29,017 nucleotides of DNA from Paulinella micropora (GCA_009731375.1 BJOX01000180.1:87231-116247), one strand, 5' to 3'. Counted from the first letter of the stretch, positions 7,942-16,832 are shown. Notes: generated from the sequence alone by a model not told the origin. Program-made: numbers and translations.

Positions 7942-8878
7942 CTACTGGCACCAGGGCACGGGACCCCGCCAGGTACGGGCCACGCACGGAGACCGGGTGA
8001 ACGGGCGCCGCGGCGGCACAAGAGGCCAAAGCTCGGGCAGGGCATGGCGGCGGCGCCTCGGCCGCCGCGGGCTAGGACCGGGCCCCGCCCAGGGCGCCGG
8101 GGGGCGCCTCGGCCCGTTGTTGTCGTCGTCGTCAGGCTGCCCGTCCGGTCGGGGCGCCACGGCGGGGCCGCCCCTGGCCTTGCCCGGCGGAGAGTCGTCC
8201 CCCCCCGCCTCTTCTTCTTCTTCTCGGATGTAGTACACGTGTGCCCCCGGTACGCGGCCGCCGCCCGCCCGCACCCACAGGTCGGGCTGCGACCAGACCT
8301 GCTGCAACAGGCCGGCCGCCCCCAGCGCCGCCGCGACGGAGACGGTCAGGTCGTAGTCCGCGGGCAGCAGTGCGGCACAGGCGTACATCAGAGCCAGGCC
8401 CGCCACGGCCAGCACACAGCGGCCGAAGCGGACCTGGCCGGCGCGCCGCAGGTCTTCCTGGCCCGGGGTCCCCCCCTCGTCCGCACACTCCGGCACGCGC
8501 CGCAGCCAGTCCCGTGCCTGCCCGCCGGCCCAGAGCAGGCCCAGCGCGGCCGGCGTCAGGAGCCAACCCAGCCGGGCCCCTGACAGGGCGCTGCCCAAGA
8601 CCCCTAGCCAACAGGCCGCCAGCGTCACGTGCAGGCCGCGCGTGTCGGCCAAGACGGCCGAACCCAGCGTACTCAGGGCACACCACAGATAGACGTTCTC
8701 GGCTACCAGGAACCACCCGCGGGCGCTCTGTTCGCCCCAACGCCCGTGAGGGCTCACCAACAAGAAGAAGAAGGAGAGGAGGCGGCTCAGCGCTAGTAGC
8801 AGCACGGCGCCGGGGCGATCGGTGCGTGGCGACAGGCCACGCACCTGCAAGCTCCGGCTGTACGCAGCACCGCTGGGT
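7942..8878 (-). CDS. Multi-pass membrane protein, C-terminal part (unknown)
   Basis: An open minus-strand frame runs from the gap edge (8878) to TAG at 7942-7944, about 312 residues. About six hydrophobic stretches are visible, among them AVLLLALSRLLSFFFLLVS, NVYLWCALSTLGSAVL, LHVTLAACWLGVLGSAL, WLLTPAALGLLWAGG, VLAVAGLALMYACAALL and LTVSVAAALGAAGLLQQVW. After them comes an acidic run (REEEEEAGGDD) and a Pro/Arg-rich tail of about 90 residues. I recognise no transporter or enzyme signature. The N-terminus lies in the 900-N gap; the short frame beyond the gap (MRRRPRRGRAPGEGG) is not convincing as its start. A polyadenylation signal follows closely. Confidence 0.6.
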
Positions 8879-9778
8879 NNNNNNNNNNNNNNNNNNNNNN
8901 NNNNNNNNNNNNNNNNNNNNNNNNNNNNNNNNNNNNNNNNNNNNNNNNNNNNNNNNNNNNNNNNNNNNNNNNNNNNNNNNNNNNNNNNNNNNNNNNNNNN
9001 NNNNNNNNNNNNNNNNNNNNNNNNNNNNNNNNNNNNNNNNNNNNNNNNNNNNNNNNNNNNNNNNNNNNNNNNNNNNNNNNNNNNNNNNNNNNNNNNNNNN
9101 NNNNNNNNNNNNNNNNNNNNNNNNNNNNNNNNNNNNNNNNNNNNNNNNNNNNNNNNNNNNNNNNNNNNNNNNNNNNNNNNNNNNNNNNNNNNNNNNNNNN
9201 NNNNNNNNNNNNNNNNNNNNNNNNNNNNNNNNNNNNNNNNNNNNNNNNNNNNNNNNNNNNNNNNNNNNNNNNNNNNNNNNNNNNNNNNNNNNNNNNNNNN
9301 NNNNNNNNNNNNNNNNNNNNNNNNNNNNNNNNNNNNNNNNNNNNNNNNNNNNNNNNNNNNNNNNNNNNNNNNNNNNNNNNNNNNNNNNNNNNNNNNNNNN
9401 NNNNNNNNNNNNNNNNNNNNNNNNNNNNNNNNNNNNNNNNNNNNNNNNNNNNNNNNNNNNNNNNNNNNNNNNNNNNNNNNNNNNNNNNNNNNNNNNNNNN
9501 NNNNNNNNNNNNNNNNNNNNNNNNNNNNNNNNNNNNNNNNNNNNNNNNNNNNNNNNNNNNNNNNNNNNNNNNNNNNNNNNNNNNNNNNNNNNNNNNNNNN
9601 NNNNNNNNNNNNNNNNNNNNNNNNNNNNNNNNNNNNNNNNNNNNNNNNNNNNNNNNNNNNNNNNNNNNNNNNNNNNNNNNNNNNNNNNNNNNNNNNNNNN
9701 NNNNNNNNNNNNNNNNNNNNNNNNNNNNNNNNNNNNNNNNNNNNNNNNNNNNNNNNNNNNNNNNNNNNNNNNNNNNNN
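8879..9778. other. Assembly gap (900 N), C-run on its right edge
   Basis: Unknown sequence; the right flank begins with a C run. Confidence 1.
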
Positions 9779-10196
9779 CCCCCCCCCTCTCCCGGCGCTC
9801 TCCCCCGCCGCGGCCTACGTCTCACGCCGCGGTGCCAGGTTGCAGTACAAGTACCAAAGACGCTGGCACAGGGACGGACCAGGTCCGCGCTTGCAGCAGG
9901 TAGGCCAAGTGCACAGAAAAAGGAGTGCTCCTCTGTCGGGCGGGGGAAGGCAGCGAGACGGAGGGGCCAGCCAGAAGTAGTCTCGCTGGCAGGATAAAGG
10001 ACACAACAGAAAGAAGCCCTAGCGGGTTAGGCAGAGCGACGACGACGACGACGAGGAAGCCCCTGCTGACATCCTGGCGCCCACCTTCAAGGAGGGTGAT
10101 GGTGACAGCCTAGAAGTAGGGTTTGCAGCGGACGGGAAACTCAGGCAGATTGTTCCATTCCGGTTCTTGTTTTATAGTAGAGTCTTATGCCATTTC
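9779..10196. other. Region without a supported gene
   Basis: GC-rich at first, with a short (GAC)n run at about 10037-10052. Short ORFs exist on both strands but none looks protein-like over its length. An acceptor-like ttcttgttttatag at 10164-10177 precedes the next gene and may mark an intron end. Confidence 0.4.
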
Positions 10197-10217
10197 ATGA
10201 CTAACACAGTGAGCGCC

Positions 10218-11408
10218 ATGGTGGCGGAGGTAGAGATGGGCTTCGAAAGGAAGAGCAACAATTGCAGTGATTGCGCAAAACTACGGGCTGAGTTCGCAGC
10301 AGCATTTGCGTCGGCGATCGAGAGAGCGACGAACACGTGCCTACCAGATTCCGACAAAATCTATAAGGCGGCCGAGGACGAGGACGAGTAGGAGTTAAAG
10401 AGGCTACAAGGCCTGGCCAAAAAATGCCCAGAGTGCCTCGGCATACGACAAGACGTAGCTATGCGAGAGGTCTCCCGGGAGAGACAAACCAGGTGCTCCA
10501 CTTGCCAGGTACCATTCGAGAGGATCCTGGCGCTACGTACGGCAGGGTCCAACCGCGATCGCGCGGTTCTGGAATACGTGGAGGAAAATGCAGAAAAAGA
10601 GGCAGACAGAGAAACAGCGCGGCGTAAGCTAAGGCTCTGGGATTTCATCAGGGACACCGCCGAGAAGTGGTGGAAAGCCTTGAACAAGGAAGAAACCAAG
10701 TCGCGTTCAGCGACACGGGCAAGCGCCGCTTCGTCGTCGTCGACTGCTGCGTCGCCGGCCACTGCTGCGTCGCCGGCCACTGCTGCGTCGCCGGCCACTG
10801 CTGCGTCGCCGGCTACTGCGTCGCCGGCTACTGCGTTATCGTCGAGTTCTTCGTCGTCGTCGAGTTCTTCGTCGCCGTCGTACCGAGAGACTGTATGGGA
10901 CAGACCAGCTGAGCAAGCAATGGAGCACCCCCGGCCGGGGTTGGATAAAATCAAGGAAGTCAACAAAGCCATACGAGGCGGCGGTCAAGGGGTCGTACGT
11001 GACCTGGGCCCGGATAGCTTCGTGGTCCTAAAAGATATAGGCCCCGATCATTTCGGGATGGCTGTCGAGTATATCTTCCACCGCGATGCCGAGGACAGGA
11101 GGAAGCGACGGGAGGACAGCAAGGGGCCCGGGGCGCCTCGGATTCCGCAACCGTTGCAGAACAACAATTTGGAGGGTGTACTGGATGACATCGACTACCA
11201 ATTCCTGCGGCGTTGGCGCTTTGTAGGCGAGACCCCGGGGGAGCTACCAGTCGGCGACGTGCGGAGGCTGTACAAGGCGATGGAGGTACAACCCCTCCCC
11301 CAGGGAGAGAGACCGAGACAGAGAGGGCGAGCGAGCGGTGGTGCTGTGCCGGAGCCTCGCCTGCCATGCGCAGACACACCCCGCACACAAGGGGGGGGGG
11401 GGGGGGGA
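10218..11408 (+). CDS. CxxC-rich protein with low-complexity linker and an in-frame TAG (unknown function)
   Basis: The start is set at ATG 10218 (gcgccATGG); an in-frame ATG at 10197 is the alternative. The same frame stays open to the 11409 gap except for a TAG at 10389-10391. Three CxxC pairs (CSDC before the TAG, CPEC and CSTC after it) suggest one zinc-binding region spanning the stop. That argues the two parts belong together. Next come a charged helical segment (EENAEKEADRETARRKLRLW), a Ser/Ala/Thr/Pro linker made by 18-bp repeats, and a C-terminal part with a repeated motif (DLGPDSFVVLKDIGPDHFGM). The frame then runs into a poly-G tract. The family is not recognised. The TAG could be an error, a nonsense mutation or read through; TAG is a genuine stop elsewhere in the window. 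Confidence 0.6.
10738..10830 (+). repeat. 18-bp coding repeat (TAASPA units)
   Basis: About four tandem copies of actgctgcgtcgccggcc, then a shorter variant, all in frame and giving an Ala/Ser/Pro/Thr linker. TCG-rich codons (poly-Ser) follow to about 10880. Confidence 0.9.
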
Positions 11409-11553
11409 NNNNNNNNNNNNNNNNNNNNNNNNNNNNNNNNNNNNNNNNNNNNNNNNNNNNNNNNNNNNNNNNNNNNNNNNNNNNNNNNNNNNNNNNNNNN
11501 NNNNNNNNNNNNNNNNNNNNNNNNNNNNNNNNNNNNNNNNNNNNNNNNNNNNN
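11409..11553. other. Assembly gap (145 N) after poly-G
   Basis: A G-run at 11391-11407 precedes the gap. Confidence 1.
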
Positions 11554-12016
11554 GCTGGCCTTGCCACTCCATTACCGGGACCAGCAGACCAAGACCGCTC
11601 ATTTTGGAGGCGATCGCCTGTAGATTGGCGCGTTCTAAGAGCCCCCAGACAATCAGATTACGCCCGTCCTTGTCGTACCGATCTACCCGCCGGTACCGTC
11701 GAGGCGGCGGTGCCATCTGCCATATAGCGCCGCTCGCCTTATGTTGAAGCGCCGACCCGTGTGCCAGGTTTGGGGAGGAAGGATGAGGCGCAGCTAAGAT
11801 AGCCTCTCCACGTGGTTCAGGAATTCCGTCATATACGCGAGCCCTCATCCTCCCATCCTGGGACATCGGGCCAGAGCCCGTCGAAGAGGCATTCCCACGG
11901 GGATTGTCCAGGTCTTCGGCGATTCTACCTTGTCCCATAAGGGCCACAGTGGTAGCTCCGTGCTTCGCGTATTTGTAATCCATTGAGAGTAGTAGACGGC
12001 CAATGTCGCTGGCCAT
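11554..12016 (-). CDS. Unknown protein, N-terminal part
   Basis: ATG at 12016 (MASDIGRLLLSMDYKYA) opens a frame of about 154 codons that runs into the gap without a stop. The sequence is protein-like throughout (for example GQGRIAEDLDNPRGN, VDRYDKDGRNLIVWGL, LERANLQAIASKMSGL) with no low complexity. I do not recognise the family. It converges on the CxxC gene across the gap, so the gap should hold both 3' ends. Confidence 0.45.
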
Positions 12017-12545
12017 CACCGCCGCGCCTCTTTACGCCGAGGAAAGCGCCCGTCCATGCAAATAGCATCGGCGGTATCTGCAACACACACTACACGCATT
12101 TCCGCCGGTGTCACTGGACGCTGCCGCGTCGCTTCGTGCCCTTCGGCGCCCGCCAGCACCCCCAGCGTCGCCAGAACCTGCCTCACGCACTACACACACT
12201 CTCCATCGCATCGCCAACGCCTCTACTCTCATGCCTTATGGACTTTCAGCTGCTCCTAACAATACACATCATGAGGTACGGGTGTCCCCGAGTGGAGCCA
12301 GATCGGACGGCGTGCCGCTGAAACTCCTTCCCCCACGTGGGTATAGAAGGCGCGAACCTAGCGGTACCTATAGGGTCTTACAGACAAGTATAGAAATCCC
12401 AGCCGAAGCTGCTCAGTTAGAAATGCAACGGTGGAGGTTGTGAATGCATGGGGCAAGGCACGGCAACGCAGCAAGGCACTGGCAAGGCATTGGGACCGAC
12501 TGAAGCGAAGGCTTATTCGCATCCATCTGCGTGGGGAAGCGAAGG
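12017..12545. other. Region without a supported gene
   Basis: Short ORFs occur on both strands, but none has convincing protein character or splice context. Confidence 0.5.
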
Positions 12546-12610
12546 ATAATAATAATAAATAAAACAACAAAGAAAATTTAAAAAAAAAGAAAAATACTAC
12601 TACTAATAAA

Positions 12611-12644
<34 letters not shown>
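12546..12644. repeat. (AAT)n microsatellite, interrupted
   Basis: AAT repeats at 12546-12562 and 12611-12644 with an A-rich stretch between. On the minus strand this would form the 3' tail of the SINE-like element at 12650-12910. Confidence 0.9.
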
Positions 12645-12768
12645 GTGCTTCTCTGTCAATGGCTGATGCATTTCTGCACATGCGCCTCCATCGTCTCACC
12701 CGTGAGGGGAGTATGAAGAATTGACGATAAGCTCTAATGACACCCCCGCAAGGGCAGTTCCAACACTT

Positions 12769-12838
12769 CCAGACGGGCCGGTATGTTCAATGAAAATACT
12801 GGTCCAGACGGATCGGTATGTTCAATGAAAATACTGGT
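12769..12838 (-). repeat. 35-bp direct repeat, two copies
   Basis: 12769-12803 and 12804-12838 are identical except for two or three bases near the start of the unit (cgggccgg against cggatcgg). The second copy abuts the tRNA-like sequence and appears to be the body of the same element. Confidence 0.95.
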
Positions 12839-12910
12839 GGCACCGACGGGAATCGAACTGGCGACAGGGCCCAGATGGTAGAACTTGACCACTGGGCTAT
12901 CACGGTGTCC
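12838..12910 (-). ncRNA. tRNA-derived sequence (SINE head or tRNA relic)
   Basis: Read on the minus strand, the 73 nt begin GGACACCG and end CGGTGCCA, followed by CCA. The acceptor arms pair in seven base pairs if one A is bulged. An A-box-like TAGCCCAGTGG and a B-box-like AGTTCGATTCC are at the right spacing, so a pol III promoter is plausible. D-, anticodon- and T-stems pair poorly, so I do not call a working tRNA or an anticodon. With the 35-bp repeats behind it and AAT arrays on both sides, a tRNA-derived SINE fits best. Confidence 0.55.

Positions 12911-12961
<51 letters not shown>
12911..12961. repeat. (TAA)n microsatellite
   Basis: About 16 units immediately 5' of the tRNA-like head on the minus strand. 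Confidence 0.97.
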
Positions 12962-12962
<1 letters not shown>

Positions 12963-13151
12963 CTAACATTAAAGGAAAGACAGAAGTATAACCATGAATG
13001 TGTACGGGCACCTTGCATTCCAGTACGCACCGCGACTGCATTCGTTGACACAAACGTCAAAGCCAGTCCATTGGACAGCAGCTGCATCAACTCGCCTTAA
13101 GACCGTGCTCCAGTGCGGCGGCATGTTCAACTATAAAAACATGGGGTTTTG

Positions 13152-13154
<3 letters not shown>
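12962..13154. other. Unique DNA without a supported gene
   Basis: Plus-strand ATG at 12994 opens an 83-codon frame that runs into the GA array (ER repeats). I do not regard it as a gene. Confidence 0.4.
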
Positions 13155-13187
<33 letters not shown>

Positions 13188-13259
13188 TTCTTCCGGGGAT
13201 AATTGTAGGGAGAATTATGGGGATAATTATGAAGAGAGAGTTTAGAGAGAGAGAGAGCA

Positions 13260-13316
<57 letters not shown>

Positions 13317-13322
13317 AAGAAA
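13155..13322. repeat. (GA)n arrays around a GGGGATAATT cassette
   Basis: GA arrays at 13155-13182 and 13231-13322 flank 13183-13230, which carries ttccggggataattg and atggggataattatg. The same cassette recurs in reverse orientation inside a CT array at 15743-15797. Confidence 0.9.
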
Positions 13323-13475
13323 GAAAAAGTTACTACCTCATCGTCGGTGTCCAACGATTGGAAGCGCAGATGTTCCCAATTATATAGATGCTCCAAAGCG
13401 CCCAGAGGGAGGCGAGGGTGGACATCTTGCATGCGAAACAGCATCTCAACCTAAACAACGTGTTAAGGGATATAT
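13323..13475. other. Short unique stretch between repeat arrays
   Basis: Contains protein-like short frames on both strands but no start, stop or splice context I can defend. Confidence 0.4.
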
Positions 13476-13515
13476 ATACATATTATATATATATATATAT
13501 ATTTATTTATATATA

Positions 13516-13560
<45 letters not shown>

Positions 13561-13603
13561 CATATATATATAGAGAGAGAAAGAGAAGAGAAGAGAAGAG
13601 AAG

Positions 13604-13637
<34 letters not shown>

Positions 13638-13661
13638 CTGAGAGAGAGAGAGAGAGAGAGA
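13476..13661. repeat. (TA)n, (TTA)n and (GA)n compound microsatellite
   Basis: TA-rich at 13476-13516, TTA at 13517-13558, TA to about 13572, then GA/AAGAG repeats to 13661. Confidence 0.95.
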
Positions 13662-13716
13662 GACCTGAACGCCCAAAGTATACTCGGGGTCAAAGGTGCA
13701 GATAGCTCGGTCCCAA
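13662..13716 (-). repeat. 55-bp exon-like cassette, copy 1
   Basis: On the minus strand it reads WDRAICTFDPEYTLGVQ and ends in a donor-like cag|gtctct. It lies between pyrimidine-rich (minus-strand CT) arrays. Copy 2 is at 13769-13823. Confidence 0.6.
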
Positions 13717-13768
13717 AGTAGAAAGAGAGAAAGAGAAGAGGAGAGATAGAGAGAGAGAGACATAGAGA

Positions 13769-13823
13769 GACCTGAACGCCCAAAGTATAATCGGGGTCAA
13801 AGGTACAGATAGCTCGGTCTCAA
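13769..13823 (-). repeat. 55-bp exon-like cassette, copy 2
   Basis: Same cassette as 13662-13716, with four or five substitutions. In the shared frame it reads DRAICTFDPDYTLGVQ followed by cag|gtctct. One change is silent (C codon), one is conservative (E to D), and one changes the codon before DRAIC to a stop, which may lie outside the exon. Confidence 0.6.
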
Positions 13824-13891
13824 CAGCTTTTGGTAGCAGCCATGGCCAGTAAAATTGCGGCCAGCATTAAGCTCTCGCTCGCTTACTGTGC

Positions 13892-13892
<1 letters not shown>

Positions 13893-13925
<33 letters not shown>
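13893..13925. repeat. Poly-A tract (33 A)
   Basis: Pure A run. Just upstream on the plus strand is an ATG with a short hydrophobic frame (MASKIAASIKLSLAYCA) that runs directly into the A tract. It may be chance or a truncated retrocopy. Confidence 0.9.
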
Positions 13926-13927
<2 letters not shown>

Positions 13928-13953
13928 TTTTTTGCCTTCGTCTGTGACCCTTA

Positions 13954-14319
13954 CAAAGCAGCAACAAGCAAGGTAACAATATGCTGCATTACAAGATATT
14001 CGATTGCAAAATGCAATAAACGACTGCAAAAACAGACCGTTGCGTAACTTGAGTTGCCTATGACGAAACGGAGTTATCTCTGCAAAAAAACGAAGCCAAA
14101 AGTGACCAAACCTCATCACTCTTGAGTCTTTTGAGTTTTTTGCAAAGCAGCAACAAGCAAGATAACAATATGTTGCATGACAAGAAATTCCATTGCAAAA
14201 TGCAATAAACGACGGCAAAAACAGACCGTTGCGTACGTAACTTGAGTCGCCGATCAGGGGGACGAAACGGAGTTATCTCTGGAAAAAAACGAAGCCAAAG
14301 GTGACCATACCTCATCATT
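13954..14319. repeat. Tandem duplication, two copies of about 170 bp
   Basis: 13954-14119 and 14143-14319 share caaagcagcaacaagcaag, aaatgcaataaacgac, aaaaacagaccgttgcgta and cgaaacggagttatctct, in order and with about 90% identity. I see no gene in it. Confidence 0.93.
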
Positions 14320-14570
14320 CCAAAAATGTAACACTAAATTTCAAAACTCGATAGTGTAGAGAATCAGGAATGATAAGGTTTGCTCACCTTTGCCTTCCTG
14401 TTTTCGGTCTGTGGATTTCTAGTCTGTGGGTTTCCGTTTTAGTCGCCGTTGTGCAAAAAGCCAGTGTTTGAGTTGCGGACATAATTTTTTGTGGCTGTCT
14501 TCAAGAAATACCAAAAACTTTGAGACCTGGCCAGACCTGGTCCAGTCACTGGTCTCGCAGCTGACTCTGA

Positions 14571-14573
<3 letters not shown>
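14320..14573. other. Unique DNA upstream of the SAM-like gene
   Basis: A plus-strand frame from 14426 (CAKSQCLSCGHNF...) ends in the poly-T run. It has a CxxC but too little context to call a gene. Confidence 0.35.

Positions 14574-14608
<35 letters not shown>
14574..14608. repeat. Poly-T tract (35 T)
   Basis: Pure T run about 55 nt before the ATG of the SAM-like gene. Confidence 0.95.
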
Positions 14609-14609
<1 letters not shown>

Positions 14610-14663
14610 GCATTTGGCGTTGCAAAACGAACGACCTTGTTTGATCGACCACGACGCAACCAC

Positions 14664-15054
14664 ATGGACGACACTGCGGTTGTGCCTCCAGCACATGTGG
14701 CTGACTGGAGTACTGGAGACGTCAAGGCTTGGTTCGAAAAGCACTCATGGTTCCAGCAACCGGCTTTTCCTAGGGAGCAGTTTTCATATCTGGAAGGTGT
14801 TCATTTGTGGCAGTTATGCCAGAAACCAGACGAGGTCAAGATAATTCTTGAATTTTTTGTCATTTTGATTGATGCTTCAAGAATTATTGAGATTGCATGT
14901 CTTATTGTGTAGGTGCATAAGTGTACTGCAATAGACAATTTCCTCCGAATTATGTTCAGGACAGCCCTCGACCAACTCCACAGGGAACAATTGTTGCACC
15001 GAGAATATTCATCTCATGGTCAGCCTGACACCCCATTCCCAGGCACACCTCGAG
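14664..15054 (+). CDS. SAM-domain-like protein, first two exons
   Basis: ATG at 14664 starts exon 1 (14664-14834, 57 codons). An intron at 14835-14912 (78 nt, gtcaag...gtgtag) joins in phase 0 to exon 2 (14913-15054), which ends at cga g|gtcaga. The joined product starts MDDTAVVPPAHVADWSTGDV. Residues 13-70 resemble a sterile alpha motif: the W-S-T-x-D-V-x-x-W-F start, a central hydrophobic core (FSYLEGVHLWQLCQ) and a last helix across the splice junction (VHKCTAIDNFLRIMFRTAL). SAM domains are small helical protein- or RNA-binding modules. The next intron opens into about 550 bp of CT repeat. Later exons are not certain, although exon-like pieces at 15616, 16446 and beyond could belong here. 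The SAM assignment is by eye and moderate. Confidence 0.55.
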
Positions 15055-15060
15055 GTCAGA

Positions 15061-15111
<51 letters not shown>

Positions 15112-15162
15112 ACTCACTCACTCACTCACTCACCCTTCATATCTGCTCTCAACATCTCTCTC

Positions 15163-15200
<38 letters not shown>

Positions 15201-15337
15201 TTCCTCTCTCTCTCTCTCTCTCTGTCTCTGTCTCTGTGTGTCTCTGTCTCTCTCTGTCTCTCTCTCTCTCTCTTCCTTCCTCTCTCTCTCTCTCTCTCTG
15301 TCTGTGTCTCTCTCTCTGTCTCTGTCTCTTTCTCTCT

Positions 15338-15430
<93 letters not shown>

Positions 15431-15437
15431 CTCTCTC

Positions 15438-15487
<50 letters not shown>

Positions 15488-15605
15488 CTTTCTCCTCTCT
15501 CTCTTTCTCTCTCTCTCTCTTACTTTCTCTCTCTCTCTCTGTCTCTCTCTCTCTGTCTCTCTCTCTCTCTCTGTCTCTCTCTCTCTGTCTCTCTCTTTCT
15601 CTCTT
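15055..15605. repeat. Long (CT)n array starting at a splice donor
   Basis: CT repeats with sparse variants (CTGT, CTTT, CCT, CACT) run from the donor of the SAM-like exon 2 to an acceptor-like gctgtag at 15609-15615. It acts as intron sequence if the gene model holds. Confidence 0.9.
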
Positions 15606-15675
15606 TCGCTGTAGGATTATGCAGGGAACCTTCTATGAGTGTATCTTCTTCACCTCGACGGGGTCCAGACGCCAC
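15606..15675 (+). repeat. Exon-like cassette in CT arrays, copy 1
   Basis: It begins tcgctgtagg and ends gggtccagacgccac. In one frame it reads MQGTFYECIFFTSTGSRRH after an acceptor-like tag. Related copies are at 15829 and 16177. Confidence 0.7.
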
Positions 15676-15686
15676 AACTCTCTCTT

Positions 15687-15742
<56 letters not shown>

Positions 15743-15790
15743 GTAATTATCCCCATAATTATCCCCGGAAGTACTGTAATTATCCCCATA

Positions 15791-15797
<7 letters not shown>
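15743..15797. repeat. GGGGATAATTAT cassette (reverse orientation)
   Basis: Contains taattatccccataattatccccgg and taattatccccataata. It is similar to the reverse complement of 13183-13236 and is likewise embedded in a CT/GA array. Confidence 0.85.
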
Positions 15798-15828
<31 letters not shown>

Positions 15829-15829
<1 letters not shown>

Positions 15830-15892
15830 CGCTATAGGAGTATGCAGGGCTCTGAGTGTCTCTTCTGAACCTCAATCGGGTCCAGACGCCAC
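15829..15892 (+). repeat. Exon-like cassette in CT arrays, copy 2
   Basis: It begins tcgctatagg and ends cgggtccagacgccac. The frame of copy 1 is interrupted by TGA here. Confidence 0.75.
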
Positions 15893-15893
15893 A

Positions 15894-15992
<99 letters not shown>

Positions 15993-16045
15993 ATATCTCT
16001 CTCTCTCTCTTTCTCTTTCTCTTTCTCTCTCTCTCTCTCTCTTGT

Positions 16046-16100
<55 letters not shown>

Positions 16101-16136
16101 CCTTCCTCTCTCCCTCCCTCTCTCTCTCTCATTCTC

Positions 16137-16176
<40 letters not shown>
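15893..16176. repeat. (CT)n and (CTAT)n compound microsatellite
   Basis: CT repeats with a long CTAT tetranucleotide block at about 15919-15995, then CT with CTTT and CCCT variants. Confidence 0.97.
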
Positions 16177-16177
<1 letters not shown>

Positions 16178-16239
16178 CGCTATAGGAGTATACGGGGCTA
16201 TAAGTGTCTTTCTGAACCTCAATCGGGTCCAGACGCCAC
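16177..16239 (+). repeat. Exon-like cassette in CT arrays, copy 3
   Basis: It begins tcgctatagg and ends cgggtccagacgccac. It is closest to copy 2, and its frame differs from copy 1. Confidence 0.75.
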
Positions 16240-16287
16240 ATCTCTCTCTCTCTCTTCTCTATCCATCTCTCTCTCTCTTTCTCTCTT

Positions 16288-16325
<38 letters not shown>

Positions 16326-16440
16326 TCTCTCTCTCTCTCTCTCTCGCTCTCTGTCTCTCTCTCTCTCTCATTCTCTCTCTCTTTCTCGCTCTCTGTCTCT
16401 CTCTCTCTCTCATTCTCTCTCTCTCTCTCTCATTCTCTCT
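16240..16440. repeat. (CT)n microsatellite
   Basis: CT repeats with CTTT, CTGT and CATT variants, ending at an acceptor-like cttatag. Confidence 0.95.
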
Positions 16441-16445
16441 TATAG

Positions 16446-16493
16446 TATTGACATCACCCCCAAGCAGCGCACAATGATGGCGACCTGGAGACT
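16446..16493 (+). CDS. Possible short internal exon
   Basis: After the CT array and cttatag, one frame reads IDITPKQRTMMATWRL and ends at a donor-like ct|gtgaca. A second exon-like frame follows gcgtaagcag at 16586 (VPQRVSASARIAKIAHSW) and ends in TGA near 16651. Both have protein character but no independent support. They may be later exons of the gene starting at 14664. Confidence 0.3.
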
Positions 16494-16722
16494 GTGACAC
16501 CCCCCCCCCCTCCCATTTTATGTGTCTGTCTTTCCATCTTTCTTTTTATTGATCTGAAAACAGCGTGGTTGTGTCGCGTAAGCAGGTGCCACAGCGAGTG
16601 AGTGCAAGTGCACGAATAGCAAAGATAGCACACAGCTGGATCCGCAGTTGATCATGAAAATTTGCTTGGAGTACAAGGGCCTTTCGGTTGGTTAGGAATC
16701 ACGACACTACCCACAAAAAACG

Positions 16723-16726
<4 letters not shown>

Positions 16727-16761
<35 letters not shown>

Positions 16762-16780
16762 NNNNNNNNNNCCCCCCCCC
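16727..16780. repeat. Poly-C tract with 10-N gap
   Basis: C-run 16727-16761, ten N (16762-16771), and a further C-run to 16780. Confidence 0.95.
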
Positions 16781-16781
16781 G

Positions 16782-16798
16782 TAGTTAGTAGTAGTAGT

Positions 16799-16832
<34 letters not shown>

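Noticed and set aside
12838-12910. Functional tRNA gene
   Set aside because: The acceptor stem is good, but the D, anticodon and T stems pair poorly and no anticodon can be assigned.
13863-13925. Targeting-peptide-like start MASKIAASIKLSLAYCA
   Set aside because: It leads straight into poly-A (poly-Lys) with no mature protein, so it is too short to call.
14913-15868. Long Ser/Leu frames through the CT arrays (and ER frames on the other strand)
   Set aside because: CT repeats contain no stop codons in any frame, so open length means nothing here. Only the exon-like starts were kept.
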